Shown here: positions 17,021 to 25,876 of the stretch, piece after piece | How the letters are laid out: the number at the start of each line of letters is the position of its first letter | How positions within the stretch are numbered: position 1 is the first letter of the stretch | Origin: VRUB01 sp046758085 | GTDB lineage: Bacteria; Pseudomonadota; Gammaproteobacteria; Acidiferrobacterales; SPGG2 | DNA: 39,800 bases | Direction of reading: 5' to 3' | NCBI GenBank assembly: GCA_046758085.1 | Contig: JBHHZP010000010.1 | Span: forward strand, 1-39,800 | Made by a program: the position numbers and the translations under genes | Notes under the pieces: generated by a model | What the model saw: the letters and a program-made list of their open reading frames with translations, nothing else | Databases searched by the model: none | Told to the model about the DNA's origin: nothing

Positions 17021-19774
17021 TCAAGAATTGTTCCGAACCCGATACGATATCTGCCTGATGTCCGGATTCATGGTGTTTCCGTTGAGATACAAAGCGATCA
17101 AGACGGTGTAACGCCCCGGTTTGAGCTTTCCTTCGAGATCCACGGCGAACGTCGCATCGTGTTGCAAGCGACCACGACCGCTCAGCATGGCCTTGCCATT
17201 GGAGGCGACCACGAGATAACGGCAAACAAGGGTATCCGCTCTTCCGGCGGCGGGGGTCTCGCGCCCAAACGGCTGTCGAACGATACCGTAGCTCCTTTGA
17301 GATCTTTCCACCCTTTCGACCTCTGCAAGAATTCTTAACCCTTCGTCGTTCTGCTCGATCTTAGAGATATAGGCCCGGCGGGGAATTGCGTAAGAGTCAT
17401 AGGAGCCCACCCCCAGTGGGTAACTGATGTCCCTGAAGACCTCTAGCACGGTAGCGCCCTGCGACCAGCTTTTCAGGATATATGGGCCATTGGTGACGAG
17501 GAAGTGGCCGCGTTTCTGGTGAAATGTCTTGAGTGCGGTCCATCGCGCTCGCGCCTCCTGAGCACTCACCAGTTCCCTCAACGAATCGGGAACGTATCCC
17601 TGGTGCTGTAGTTCTTCGACCAGCGAGGCCAGCTTTCTTTGCATCCGATCAGTCCGCACGAGATCCAGCCATTCCACCCCTCGGTTTGCCGCCTCACCTT
17701 GCGAGAATGCGGCCCAACCCCGGTTCACGGCCTCCTCCATCAAGACGGTCACATGCCAGGGAACACTACTCCAGGGGGGCGCAATCGCAGCGGCGTCCTG
17801 AGGATCTTCCGTAGTGGCGTTCAGGTAAACCTCGATGACGACGAGCTCTCGTGTGAAATTGAGATCCCCGAACCTAATCGACTTGGAGGTCCTGTCCACC
17901 CCCCTAACCTTTACTCCTGCGAGACGTTTCCGGATCAACGCAGTCGTCTTGTCGATATAAGGATCGTACCTCGCAACCTCGCCGGTACCTCGCACACCCC
18001 AGCGGTAGGCGAAGATATAAGCGTAAAGCACATCCGCAACGGTCATCCGGGTCCCATCGTGAAAATGAGAAACCATCGACTTGTAGGTCAGCTGCGCTTT
18101 TGCGTATTGGTTTGCCCCCACTTCTACTAGCCGGCCGCTACCCGCCACAGGGATCACGGCGTCCGCCGGAATGCTTACGAATGCTGGCGTTGCCTTCTCG
18201 GCCGCAGTTGGGGCGGGCGCAGGGCCCTCGACGATCGGTTCGGCGAGGATAGAAAGGCTGATGACAGTGTACGCGACCATCAACGCGGTCATTGGATATT
18301 GGGTTCGCAGTGCAGTACGTCGATCGGTCAAGCTGCTAACCGCCCGGTGGTGAGCCAGATAGACCGCCACGATGTGCCCCGTGACAATGGTGATCACCGC
18401 CGTGTACCAAGCGAACCGCGCCCCCACGACGGCAATGTTTATGCGGTAACTGCCAGTGCCCAGCAGGTCCCAACCATAGCCGAACGGGTCCGAAGCCAGG
18501 GGTATGATGTATTGCCCTTGGATAAGCAAATAGGTGAGATAATGTGCCAGGTGATAGGCAATGGCAATGGGGACAAGCGTCAACGCAAAGGTGCGCGCAG
18601 TCTCCCAGCCGGAGAGCTGCCCACCACTGACCGCGGACATGAGCCAGCACGCCGCTAGATAGGCGCCGAGAAACAAAAGCCAAAAGACGATGAGGCCCAG
18701 GGTCTTGATGGACATCAGAACTGCGTCTTCGGCACCGGAGAAATGAGCTTGGAGGAAGCCCTGCAGATTTGCCCAGCCCGGCGTGGCCAGGAAACCGTCA
18801 AAGAGCACCATGGAAAGCATCAACAGCACAAAAGCCATCATCGAAGGCGAGGGCATCTTGTTACGCAAGAGCCCCACCGCATAGGGTCGCAGGTTCCACT
18901 CCCGATCGTTTGCCCCTGCAAGGCCGAAGCACTGGTAGCAGTCCACGCATTGGCCATCACGGTCGAGACAGTTAAGCCCGCAAGTCTTGCAAACGCTACG
19001 TCGGGAAACCCGCACTTCCGTCGGTCCAAAGCGGGCCAGTAAACCAAAGAGCATGGAGAACACCTCTCCGTGCCTGAGCCATCGCTCCTTCCCAAGCAGG
19101 AACATCCCGGCCCACGTAATGACCGAATAAGCGATAACCAGCCATGCAATATTGGCGGGTACGGCGGGCCCGCGAGATACCAGCTCAATCCAAGAAAATG
19201 TCAGCAATAAGGCGAGGGCCGGCCACACACCCAGTGACTCGGGGTAGGGCAAGTGCAGGGAGAGTTCGCGGCCTTGAAACATGCGCCGGTAAATGACCTG
19301 CGCCCAAGCAAATGTTATGCGCCAGGGGTTAATCAGCGCCCAAAGGTTCCCAACAAATGCCGAAACATAGGCCAGGCCCACCCACCATATGATCCAGACC
19401 AGTACCGGGGCTAGGTTCCGTAACGGATGCTGATTGCCGAGAAACCCCGCCACTACTACGAGCACGAACAGGCCGACTGAGACGAGCTCTATGACAAAGA
19501 TCGTTGACCTGTGCGCGAGTAGTCGACCCACGTGGTACTGGAGAAGGTTTACGCGGGGGTAGGGGCGGGACCGAGGCGCTCCTCGAACGAAGACGGCGAT
19601 AACGACGAAGGAGAAGGCGACCGCGGCCGCGGCCCCCAACAAATAAAGCTCAAGCGGTACGGGCAAGTCATAGCGCTGACCGAAGGCATGCGCGGCGGCC
19701 GGCTCCGCGGAGCCGAGCAGCACAGGTACGACCATCGCCAGCCGCATCCAGATCGTCGGTTTGGCACGAAGCAT
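17021..19774 (-). CDS. Polytopic Cys6-motif membrane protein fused to a solute-binding-like C-terminal domain
   Basis: Unnamed 917-residue protein. Residues 1-30 look like a signal peptide or first helix ending AAAHAFGQRYDLP. About ten further helices follow to residue 513. A loop at 262-282 holds six cysteines spaced C-x2-C-x3-C-x6-C-x2-C-x2-C, suitable for an iron-sulfur cluster or zinc. Histidines lie in or near later helices (AYHLAHY at 407-413, GHIVAVYLAHH at 466-476). After a proline/alanine linker, residues 525-917 resemble peptide/nickel-type solute-binding proteins (SBP_bac_5): FHDGT at 571, FAYRWG, APPWSSVPWH (665-674), GHFLVTNGPY (756-765). A beta-rich tail ends with LKPGRYTVLIALYLNGN. 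The C-terminal domain is a paralogue of that in the 764-residue protein. The membrane half resembles a family I recall labelled fenitrothion hydrolase in some automatic annotations; unverified. It lies 9 bp behind the cupredoxin-like gene. Confidence 0.8.
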   Translation of the reverse strand: MLRAKPTIWMRLAMVVPVLLGSAEPAAAHAFGQRYDLPVPLELYLLGAAAAVAFSFVVIAVFVRGAPRSRPYPRVNLLQYHVGRLLAHRSTIFVIELVSVGLFVLVVVAGFLGNQHPLRNLAPVLVWIIWWVGLAYVSAFVGNLWALINPWRITFAWAQVIYRRMFQGRELSLHLPYPESLGVWPALALLLTFSWIELVSRGPAVPANIAWLVIAYSVITWAGMFLLGKERWLRHGEVFSMLFGLLARFGPTEVRVSRRSVCKTCGLNCLDRDGQCVDCYQCFGLAGANDREWNLRPYAVGLLRNKMPSPSMMAFVLLMLSMVLFDGFLATPGWANLQGFLQAHFSGAEDAVLMSIKTLGLIVFWLLFLGAYLAACWLMSAVSGGQLSGWETARTFALTLVPIAIAYHLAHYLTYLLIQGQYIIPLASDPFGYGWDLLGTGSYRINIAVVGARFAWYTAVITIVTGHIVAVYLAHHRAVSSLTDRRTALRTQYPMTALMVAYTVISLSILAEPIVEGPAPAPTAAEKATPAFVSIPADAVIPVAGSGRLVEVGANQYAKAQLTYKSMVSHFHDGTRMTVADVLYAYIFAYRWGVRGTGEVARYDPYIDKTTALIRKRLAGVKVRGVDRTSKSIRFGDLNFTRELVVIEVYLNATTEDPQDAAAIAPPWSSVPWHVTVLMEEAVNRGWAAFSQGEAANRGVEWLDLVRTDRMQRKLASLVEELQHQGYVPDSLRELVSAQEARARWTALKTFHQKRGHFLVTNGPYILKSWSQGATVLEVFRDISYPLGVGSYDSYAIPRRAYISKIEQNDEGLRILAEVERVERSQRSYGIVRQPFGRETPAAGRADTLVCRYLVVASNGKAMLSGRGRLQHDATFAVDLEGKLKPGRYTVLIALYLNGNTMNPDIRQISYRVRNNS

Positions 19775-19783
19775 AGAACGTTC

Positions 19784-20152
19784 CTACCGCGGATAGACCT
19801 CTACGTATACGAGCGTGGATTCATCGTGGGACTGGCCGTGAGAGTTAATCGGGTACCTACCGGTGGCGTACGCCTTGAAGGCGAACTCAGTGATTGCACC
19901 CGGCTCGACTTTCTTCTCAATGTCATAGCCGTGCAGGTGCAGGACCATCGGCTCGTCTGTCGTCCACCTGAGCTTCACGAGGTCTCCCTGCTTGACCCGC
20001 AGGACCTGCATTTCTTTCGCTACGCGCCCCTGCGCGATCCTCAGGTCAAACGTCTGCTCGCTAGGCCCCCCGGCCAAGACCAAACTGCTGATGCCGCATC
20101 CGAAGAGACAGACCCACACGTACCCCCGGACTGGTTGCAAGACTTCAGTCAT
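19784..20152 (-). CDS. Small exported cupredoxin-like protein
   Basis: The 122-residue product has an N-terminal hydrophobic export signal (residues 10-28), then a compact beta-rich domain resembling the cupredoxin fold seen in EfeO-type and related proteins. Histidines cluster in LHLHGYD (His72, His74) and NSHGQSHDES (His105, His109), good candidates for copper or another metal. The type-1 copper cysteine is absent, so blue-copper electron transfer is unlikely. Cys19 in LFGC could be a lipobox, but the hydrophobic stretch continues past it. It sits 21 bp after the 380-residue gene and 9 bp before the 917-residue gene, so the three are almost certainly cotranscribed. Metal delivery or sensing for the membrane protein is inference. 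Confidence 0.75.
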   Translation of the reverse strand: MTEVLQPVRGYVWVCLFGCGISSLVLAGGPSEQTFDLRIAQGRVAKEMQVLRVKQGDLVKLRWTTDEPMVLHLHGYDIEKKVEPGAITEFAFKAYATGRYPINSHGQSHDESTLVYVEVYPR

Positions 20153-20173
20153 GTGATCTCTTGTGCGTTTCTT

Positions 20174-21316
20174 TCACTTTCCAAGCGTGGGCTGAACATC
20201 CCCGATCCTGTTAAGAACCCAGTTTGCATTGTAAGGTGCTGGAAATAGGGCCGGGTCGCCCAGTGCAAACCAGATCAAACGCCCGGCTTCATCGATGAAG
20301 CCGGCCATAGGGTTCCAGGCCGAGCTGGGTGTCGCGTTAGTCCCGAGCCGCAGCCAGCCGTTCCACGGCAGGTCTTTGAGCTTGACCGTCCGGATGAAAA
20401 TCGGTGAGTTGAAGCCGGCGTGCGAATCGAACGCGATGTTTTCGATCCCAGCCGAGTAGTCAGAGTTGAAATATTCCTTCTTTGCCGTGTATCCGATAAT
20501 GACCCGTCGGCAATTACGCGTTAGCAGTGAGAGCAGCTCTCGCTCTATGTTGATCTTCTCGACCATGCCGTCGTAATCACCTGTTTGAAGGCGCCGCAAG
20601 TCCAGATTAGCGCGACGCGTCGCAGACGGCTCGGACAGTGCCCCTGCCAGGAGCAGATAGGAGTGAAACCAGCCCGCTTTTGCCCACGGGGGGCCAAACC
20701 AACCGTTCACGTTGAACATGTGGGACGCGACGAGTTCGCCCGCATCGATCTGCTCCACCGTCGCATCCCACGCTGACACTTGGCTCTGCCAGCGGGCGCG
20801 AACCAACTCGCTTGCAATCTTTCCCTTGGCTCGGACCTTTAGTTGAAGGGATGGCGCGGCGACGGGACCGCGTACATAGGTCTGCTTCACCGCGTCGGCG
20901 AGGTCAAAGTAATGCAGATAATCGGCGTGAAAGGGGTTTACCGGATAGGGATGAAAGAAAAAGCGGTCCTTCACTTCGGCGAGGGCGCTGACTATGGTCC
21001 TGGTGGTGGTGCACGCAGATTTTTCATCCGCGGCCAACGGTGAGGCCGGATTCAAGCTAAGCACGATATACGAGTCCAGAGACTCAACAAAATCGATGGA
21101 TTCGGGTATATCTTTTTCGAAGGCTATTTCATCACCGATATAAGCGTGAATCTTGGCTTCACGAAGAAGGCCGGCTGCCGACATTGGGTCAACCGACTCT
21201 ATCCGAATCTCCTGCGGATAGTACGACGGGTAGATTGGAGTTTCGTGGCCACTGTGAGTCTCATTAGATACTGCGAGCGCGGTTAGAAAAAACACGAGGA
21301 GTCCGAGTTTTTTCAT
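20174..21316 (-). CDS. Exported protein, stand-alone version of the N-terminal domain of the 764-residue protein
   Basis: Function unknown. The 380-residue product starts at an ATG (21316) preceded by CGGAG and has a signal peptide (about 1-17). The mature part aligns along its whole length with residues 30-370 of the 764-residue protein upstream in the same run. Shared landmarks: HAYIG, HPYP-x2-P-x-HADYL (His122, His130), GWFH (His218), LTRNC, IENIAFDS, NSPIFIRTVKLKD, PWNGWLRLG and AWNPMAGF. Two cysteines, 102 and 269, are conserved in both proteins with almost the same spacing, suggesting a periplasmic disulfide. Conserved histidines suggest metal or anion binding. An ABC-type binding fold is possible but I cannot assign it. 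It leads the cupredoxin/917/FecCD unit. Confidence 0.75.
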   Translation of the reverse strand: MKKLGLLVFFLTALAVSNETHSGHETPIYPSYYPQEIRIESVDPMSAAGLLREAKIHAYIGDEIAFEKDIPESIDFVESLDSYIVLSLNPASPLAADEKSACTTTRTIVSALAEVKDRFFFHPYPVNPFHADYLHYFDLADAVKQTYVRGPVAAPSLQLKVRAKGKIASELVRARWQSQVSAWDATVEQIDAGELVASHMFNVNGWFGPPWAKAGWFHSYLLLAGALSEPSATRRANLDLRRLQTGDYDGMVEKINIERELLSLLTRNCRRVIIGYTAKKEYFNSDYSAGIENIAFDSHAGFNSPIFIRTVKLKDLPWNGWLRLGTNATPSSAWNPMAGFIDEAGRLIWFALGDPALFPAPYNANWVLNRIGDVQPTLGK

Positions 21317-21424
21317 CGACCAACTCCGAGGGACATCACCGAAGCCGCGGTGGCTTTGAACCCTTGAATCATAACATTGGCCATACTAGCATCTTTCAGC
21401 TGATCTGCTCGTCAAGGTCTCCGG

Positions 21425-22474
21425 TTACCTTCCAGTTTTCCCCAGCTTTTCGGCCAAGCTGATCGCTGCGCCTGCGAGCCCTCGTGGTAAGGCGAACACG
21501 ACAACGATTAGCAACAAGCCCATCACCATATTGCGCCCGACTGTCCAATGCCCCGCGATTTCATCGAGGCCGACAAAGGCGAACGCTCCGAGGACCGGGC
21601 CTAAAAATGCCCGGGTGCCCCCCAGTACGGTCGCGAGCACGAGCTCTGCGGAGAACACCCAGTCGAGCTGTTGTGGTGTAATCTGTCGCGTCAGCTGTCC
21701 GTAGAGTGCGCCGGCAAGGCCCACGACGGTGCCCGAAAGGATGAAGGCGTACCAGCGGTACCGCCGCACCGGAATGCCAATATAGGCCGCTCTTGTTTCA
21801 TTGTCCCGGATGGCCCTCAGTGCCTTGCCGAATGGTGCGCGGCTAATTCTCCACAACAAAAGCGTCGAACCGGCAAATGCGACAACGATCAGGTAATAAA
21901 AAGTTGGGATGAACTGATCGGGTGAAAATTCGTTTCCAAGGATCGTGAGGCGCGGCAGGTACAGGCTGCCGCCGCCGACAAGGTACAGCGCCCACCCCAA
22001 TGGGCCGAACAGTCGGAAAATGGCGCCGTCGATGAAAACAGAATATAGGAGCTGCGTAAACGCCAGCGTCAGGATAGTAAAGTGAATCTTGGTGGCACGC
22101 ACGCAGAGGAAGCCGATCACGGCAGCGAGCACGCTCGAACAAACAATGCCGGAAAGCAAATAGATTTCAAACGAATCAACGTCGGAGAATCGATAGAGAA
22201 ACGCTCCCGTGTAGGCGCCCACACCGAAATAGGCAGCATGTCCGAGCGAGAGCAGCCCGGTGGTCCCGAATACCAGATTCAACCCCAGGCACGCGATGGC
22301 GAATACCAGTGCGTAACACAGAATAATTAAAGGGTAAGGCGGGAGCACAACCGGCAAAAGAAAAGAGATGGCAGCGATCGCGCCAAAGAGAATTACTGAT
22401 CGTACAGGCTTGTTGTGCTTTTCTGCCGCCGGGCCGCTTTGGTCAACAAGCACAAGGAGTTTTTTGGGAGCCAT
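21425..22474 (-). CDS. Branched-chain amino acid-type ABC permease, second LivM
   Basis: LivM-type permeases pair with LivH in importers of branched-chain amino acids, urea, amides or aromatic acids. The 349-residue product has about nine helices and family signatures: CLGLNLVFGTTGLLSLGHAAYF, the EAA-like RISRAPFGKALRAIRDNETRAAYIG loop, and LAGALYGQLTRQITPQQLDW. It is separate from the livHMGF block, with a GMC dehydrogenase gene and 159 bp before it, and no second LivH accompanies it. It may be an alternative subunit swapping with the first LivM, or may serve a transporter that uses the downstream periplasmic proteins. The substrate is unknown. Confidence 0.85.
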   Translation of the reverse strand: MAPKKLLVLVDQSGPAAEKHNKPVRSVILFGAIAAISFLLPVVLPPYPLIILCYALVFAIACLGLNLVFGTTGLLSLGHAAYFGVGAYTGAFLYRFSDVDSFEIYLLSGIVCSSVLAAVIGFLCVRATKIHFTILTLAFTQLLYSVFIDGAIFRLFGPLGWALYLVGGGSLYLPRLTILGNEFSPDQFIPTFYYLIVVAFAGSTLLLWRISRAPFGKALRAIRDNETRAAYIGIPVRRYRWYAFILSGTVVGLAGALYGQLTRQITPQQLDWVFSAELVLATVLGGTRAFLGPVLGAFAFVGLDEIAGHWTVGRNMVMGLLLIVVVFALPRGLAGAAISLAEKLGKTGR

Positions 22475-22633
22475 TAGACGCCGTGCTCATGAAGCTGCCG
22501 GTTGCTGCGCCGGGGACGAGCCAAATACCTCGCTCTGGCGCGCCCAGCTCGCCACTACTATCCGCCCCGCGCACCACCCAGGCTTGCTAAGCCGACGAGC
22601 ACGGAGCCCCACTGACAACATCGGGCACAAGAC

Positions 22634-24253
22634 TCAGGCTCGGTCCTGCAGGACGAACTCCGCCCCCTTCTCGGCGATCATGGTCGTGGGCGCATTGGTA
22701 TTGCCCGAGGTGATACGTGGCATGACCGAGGCATCGATGACCCTGAGGGCCGTTATGCCGCGTACGCGCAGGCGCTCGTCCACGACGGCCAGCTCGTCCT
22801 GCCCCATCCTGCAGGTGCCGACGGGGTGAAAGATGGTGGTGCCCAGATCACCTGCCGCCTGCAGGAGCTCATCATCGCGTCGAACTTGCGTACCGGGCTT
22901 CCACTCCTCGGGCTCGTATTTCGCGAGCGCCTTTGCGGCCATGATGCGGCGCGTGAAGCGCATCGAGTCAACCGCGACCTGCTGGTCCTCAGGGGTCGAC
23001 AGGTAATTGAGCCGGATCGAGGGTTGCGCTAATGGGTCGGGCGATACGATTTGCACGTGCCCGCGGCTTGTCGGTCTTAGATTGCACACCGACGGCGTGA
23101 TCGCCGGGAAGCGATGCAGCGGATCACCGAACTTATCGAGCGAGAGCGGCTGCACGTGCCACTCGATGTTCGCGCTCGGCTGCGACGGGTCGCTTTTGGC
23201 GAACGCGCCGAGTTGGGACGGGGGCATCGTGAGCGGACCGGTCCGGAGCAGGGCATACTCAAGCCCCATGGCAATGCGCCCAAGTAGGCTATTCGACCGC
23301 TGGTTGAGCGTGACGGCATTTTTGACCTTGTACACCAGGCGGATCTGGAGGTGATCGTGAAGGTTCGCGCCTACTCCGGGCAGCTCGTGGGCGAGCGGGA
23401 TACCGAAACGGCTCAACAGTGGGCCCGGACCGATGCCCGAGAGCTGCAAGATCTGCGGCGAGCCGATAGCACCGGCAGCGAGGATGACCTCGTGACTTGC
23501 CTGCGCTCGTTGCTCGGTCCCACCGGTGAGGCGAAACTCGATACCGGTGGCGCGCTTGGCGTCGCCTGTCGTCTCGACACACACGCGTTTCACGTGAGCT
23601 CCGGTCAGCACCGTGAGGTTCGCCCGCTTCATCGCCGGGCGCAGGAAGGCCTTGGCCGCACTCCAGCGTACGCCGCGCCGCTGGTTCATCTGGAAGTAAG
23701 CGTTGCCGAAGTTATCTCCCCGGTTGAACTCGGCAATCTTGGGGATCCCGCACTGCTGCGCGGCCTCGCGCCAGGCATCGAGGATCTCCCAACTTACACG
23801 TCGTTCCTCGATCCGCAGCCCGCCGCCTGCGCCGTGCAGCTCATCGGCGCCATGCGCGTAGTCCTCCACGCGCTTGTAGAAAGGCAGGATCTCTTCCCAA
23901 GACCAACCGTCATTGCCGAGTGCGGCCCAGTGGTCGTAGTCGCTCTTCTGGCCACGCATATAGATCATGGCGTTGATCGAGGAGCACCCGCCCAGCACCT
24001 TGCCGCGCGCATAGTTGAGCACGCGAGCATTCAAGCCGGGTTCGGCTTCGGTCTTGTAGCACCAGTCGGTGCGCGGATTGCCGATGGTGTAGAGGTACCC
24101 GATCGGGACGTGGATCCAAAAGTAATTGTCCTTGCCCCCCGCTTCGAGCAGCAACACCTGGGTCGTGCGGTCAGCCGACAAGCGATTGGCGAGCAGGCAA
24201 CCGGCGGAGCCTGCTCCTACGATGATATAGTCGAATTGGCCGATAGAACTCAC
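22634..24253 (-). CDS. GMC-family FAD-dependent oxidoreductase (alcohol/choline dehydrogenase-like)
   Basis: GMC enzymes oxidise primary alcohols, choline or polyols using FAD. The 539-residue product starts with the FAD-binding DYIIVGAGSAGCLLANRLS, followed by the GMC signatures GKVLGGCSSINAMIYMRG and GAIGSPQILQLSGIGP. Catalytic His and Asn lie in TTIFHPVGTCRMG and SGNTNAPTTMIAEKGAE near the C-terminus. No signal peptide is seen, so it is cytoplasmic. It starts at GTG with a weak ribosome binding site. It is inserted between livF and the second livM, so the transported compound, or a derivative, may be an alcohol. Choline dehydrogenase (BetA) is an alternative label, but no betB or betI is near. 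Confidence 0.88.
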   Translation of the reverse strand: MSSIGQFDYIIVGAGSAGCLLANRLSADRTTQVLLLEAGGKDNYFWIHVPIGYLYTIGNPRTDWCYKTEAEPGLNARVLNYARGKVLGGCSSINAMIYMRGQKSDYDHWAALGNDGWSWEEILPFYKRVEDYAHGADELHGAGGGLRIEERRVSWEILDAWREAAQQCGIPKIAEFNRGDNFGNAYFQMNQRRGVRWSAAKAFLRPAMKRANLTVLTGAHVKRVCVETTGDAKRATGIEFRLTGGTEQRAQASHEVILAAGAIGSPQILQLSGIGPGPLLSRFGIPLAHELPGVGANLHDHLQIRLVYKVKNAVTLNQRSNSLLGRIAMGLEYALLRTGPLTMPPSQLGAFAKSDPSQPSANIEWHVQPLSLDKFGDPLHRFPAITPSVCNLRPTSRGHVQIVSPDPLAQPSIRLNYLSTPEDQQVAVDSMRFTRRIMAAKALAKYEPEEWKPGTQVRRDDELLQAAGDLGTTIFHPVGTCRMGQDELAVVDERLRVRGITALRVIDASVMPRITSGNTNAPTTMIAEKGAEFVLQDRA

Positions 24254-24373
24254 GGAGCGAATGCGAGTATTTTGGAGCCAATCATCGCGTGCCGTTGTGT
24301 CTGCGTTTTTCCGAGAGATCTGTGCGACACTTTGTCGTCGGGCAGCGGCCGCACTTGCATTGTTTCGACGCCA

Positions 24374-25096
24374 TCAGCCGCGAAGCGCCTTCATGACCTT
24401 TTCGTCTTCGAGGGCTTCTTCTGGCTTTCCATGAAAGATAATCTCACCGCGATCGATCGCATACAGCCGGTCTGCGATGCGCGATGCATTGGCCAGGTTC
24501 GATTCCGCCAGCAGGATCGAGATGCCCATCTCTTTGATCTTGATCACAGCGTCAATGAATCGCGTGACGACTACCGGGGCGAGTCCTTCAAACGCCTCAT
24601 CCAATAGAAGCAGCGAGGGCGAAAGCGCCATGGCCCTGGCAATCGCCACCATCTTTTTCTGACCACCGCTCAAATGCAGCCCTTCACGGTGAGTAAGCTG
24701 GCGAACTTCGGGGAATACCGAGAAGGCCCGCTCTTCTGCATCTCCAGTAGTAAAGGCGGCTTCCTTAACACGCCCCGGCGCAGCCGACTGCCACCGGGTG
24801 ATCATGAAATTCTCCTCGACCGTAAGCTCGGGGAATATTCCGCAGTCCTCCGGCGAGTACCCCATTCCGCGCCTGGCACGCATGTGCGCAGGCAAAACGG
24901 TGATGTTTTCTCCGTGAAAGACGATCTGGCCGGACCTGACTGGAAGGAGACCCATGATGCTCTCGATGGTCGTGGTTTTTCCAGCGCCGTTTCTTCCTAC
25001 CAGACATACGACCTCTTGCTCGTTCACGCTCAACGAGACGTTATACAAGATATGGGCCGGCCCCCGGAAGGTATTGATTTCTTTTATTTCCAGCAT
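24374..25096 (-). CDS. livF: Branched-chain amino acid-type ABC ATPase LivF
   Basis: One of the two ATPases of a Liv-type importer. The 240-residue product has Walker A GRNGAGKT (34-41), signature LSGGQKKM (from 142), Walker B LLLLDEA and the D-loop region FEGLAPVVV. The ATG at 25096 follows GAGGTGG, and the gene is 24 bp from livG. Length and motif spacing match LivF/UrtE proteins. As one of a matched livHMGF set it should work with the first LivM. The ligand cannot be read from the ATPase. Confidence 0.9.
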   Translation of the reverse strand: MLEIKEINTFRGPAHILYNVSLSVNEQEVVCLVGRNGAGKTTTIESIMGLLPVRSGQIVFHGENITVLPAHMRARRGMGYSPEDCGIFPELTVEENFMITRWQSAAPGRVKEAAFTTGDAEERAFSVFPEVRQLTHREGLHLSGGQKKMVAIARAMALSPSLLLLDEAFEGLAPVVVTRFIDAVIKIKEMGISILLAESNLANASRIADRLYAIDRGEIIFHGKPEEALEDEKVMKALRG

Positions 25097-25120
25097 CCAG
25101 CAGCCACCTCGCTGTTATGG

Positions 25121-25876
25121 TCAAGTCGAAGCCGGGGTACCCAGCAACATCGCCGCCACTTCGCTATTTTGCTTGATTTCCTCCGGCGAGCCATCGGCGA
25201 GAATCAACCCCTCCTGCATCACCACGATGCGGTCCGAGTATTTGAAGACCACATCCATATCATGTTCGATGATCACCGCCGTGATCTTTCCAGCCCGCAC
25301 CACGGAGGCAACGATGTCCATAATTTGGCCCTTGTCTCGCGTACTGACCCCGCTGGTGGGTTCATCAAGGAACAATAGTTTCGGGCGCAGCGCATGGGCT
25401 ACAGCGACATCGAGAAGCTTTCGCTCTCCTTGCGCAAGGTCTCCTGCCACTGTGTTCCGCTTGCTATCCAGACCGAACTCGCGAAGTACTTCTTCCGTTT
25501 CCTGCGCGACGTCAACATCCCTGTCTGCCAGTGCGAAAAGGTTGTGGGTCTTTCCTTCTCGAGAGAAAATCGCCAGAGCCACGTTATCGAAGGCAGAAAG
25601 ATCGTCAAAGAGGTTCACCAGCTGAAAACTCCGGGCAATCCCAGCCTTGATTCGGTCAGCCACGGGCAACGACGTAATGTCGCGATCTTGAAAGAAAATT
25701 TGGCCGCTGTCAGGTTGGAGATAGGCGCTGATCAGATTGACCAGGGTAGTCTTGCCCGCGCCGTTGGCCCCAACCAGAGAGAGAAACTCTCCCTCCGAGA
25801 CGATGAAGTCTACCCCATCTACCGCGTGGGTATCGCCGAAGTGCTTTTTGAGGCTCTGCGTCCGTAACAGGCTCAC
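25121..25876 (-). CDS. livG: Branched-chain amino acid-type ABC ATPase LivG
   Basis: The second ATPase of the importer, 251 residues. Walker A GANGAGKT is at 36-43 and Walker B is LLFLDEP. The H-loop is IIEHDMDVVF. The signature is LAQGERK in place of the common LSxGQ form, a mild variation that keeps the essential glycine. It starts at a GTG (25876) overlapping the livM stop by four bases (GTGA), implying translational coupling. Confidence 0.9.
   Translation of the reverse strand: MSLLRTQSLKKHFGDTHAVDGVDFIVSEGEFLSLVGANGAGKTTLVNLISAYLQPDSGQIFFQDRDITSLPVADRIKAGIARSFQLVNLFDDLSAFDNVALAIFSREGKTHNLFALADRDVDVAQETEEVLREFGLDSKRNTVAGDLAQGERKLLDVAVAHALRPKLLFLDEPTSGVSTRDKGQIMDIVASVVRAGKITAVIIEHDMDVVFKYSDRIVVMQEGLILADGSPEEIKQNSEVAAMLLGTPAST

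Noticed and set aside
23351..24607. 418-codon open frame antisense to the GMC oxidoreductase
   Set aside because: The other strand has clear GMC motifs throughout; this frame runs on into livF antisense and has no recognisable domain or start signal.
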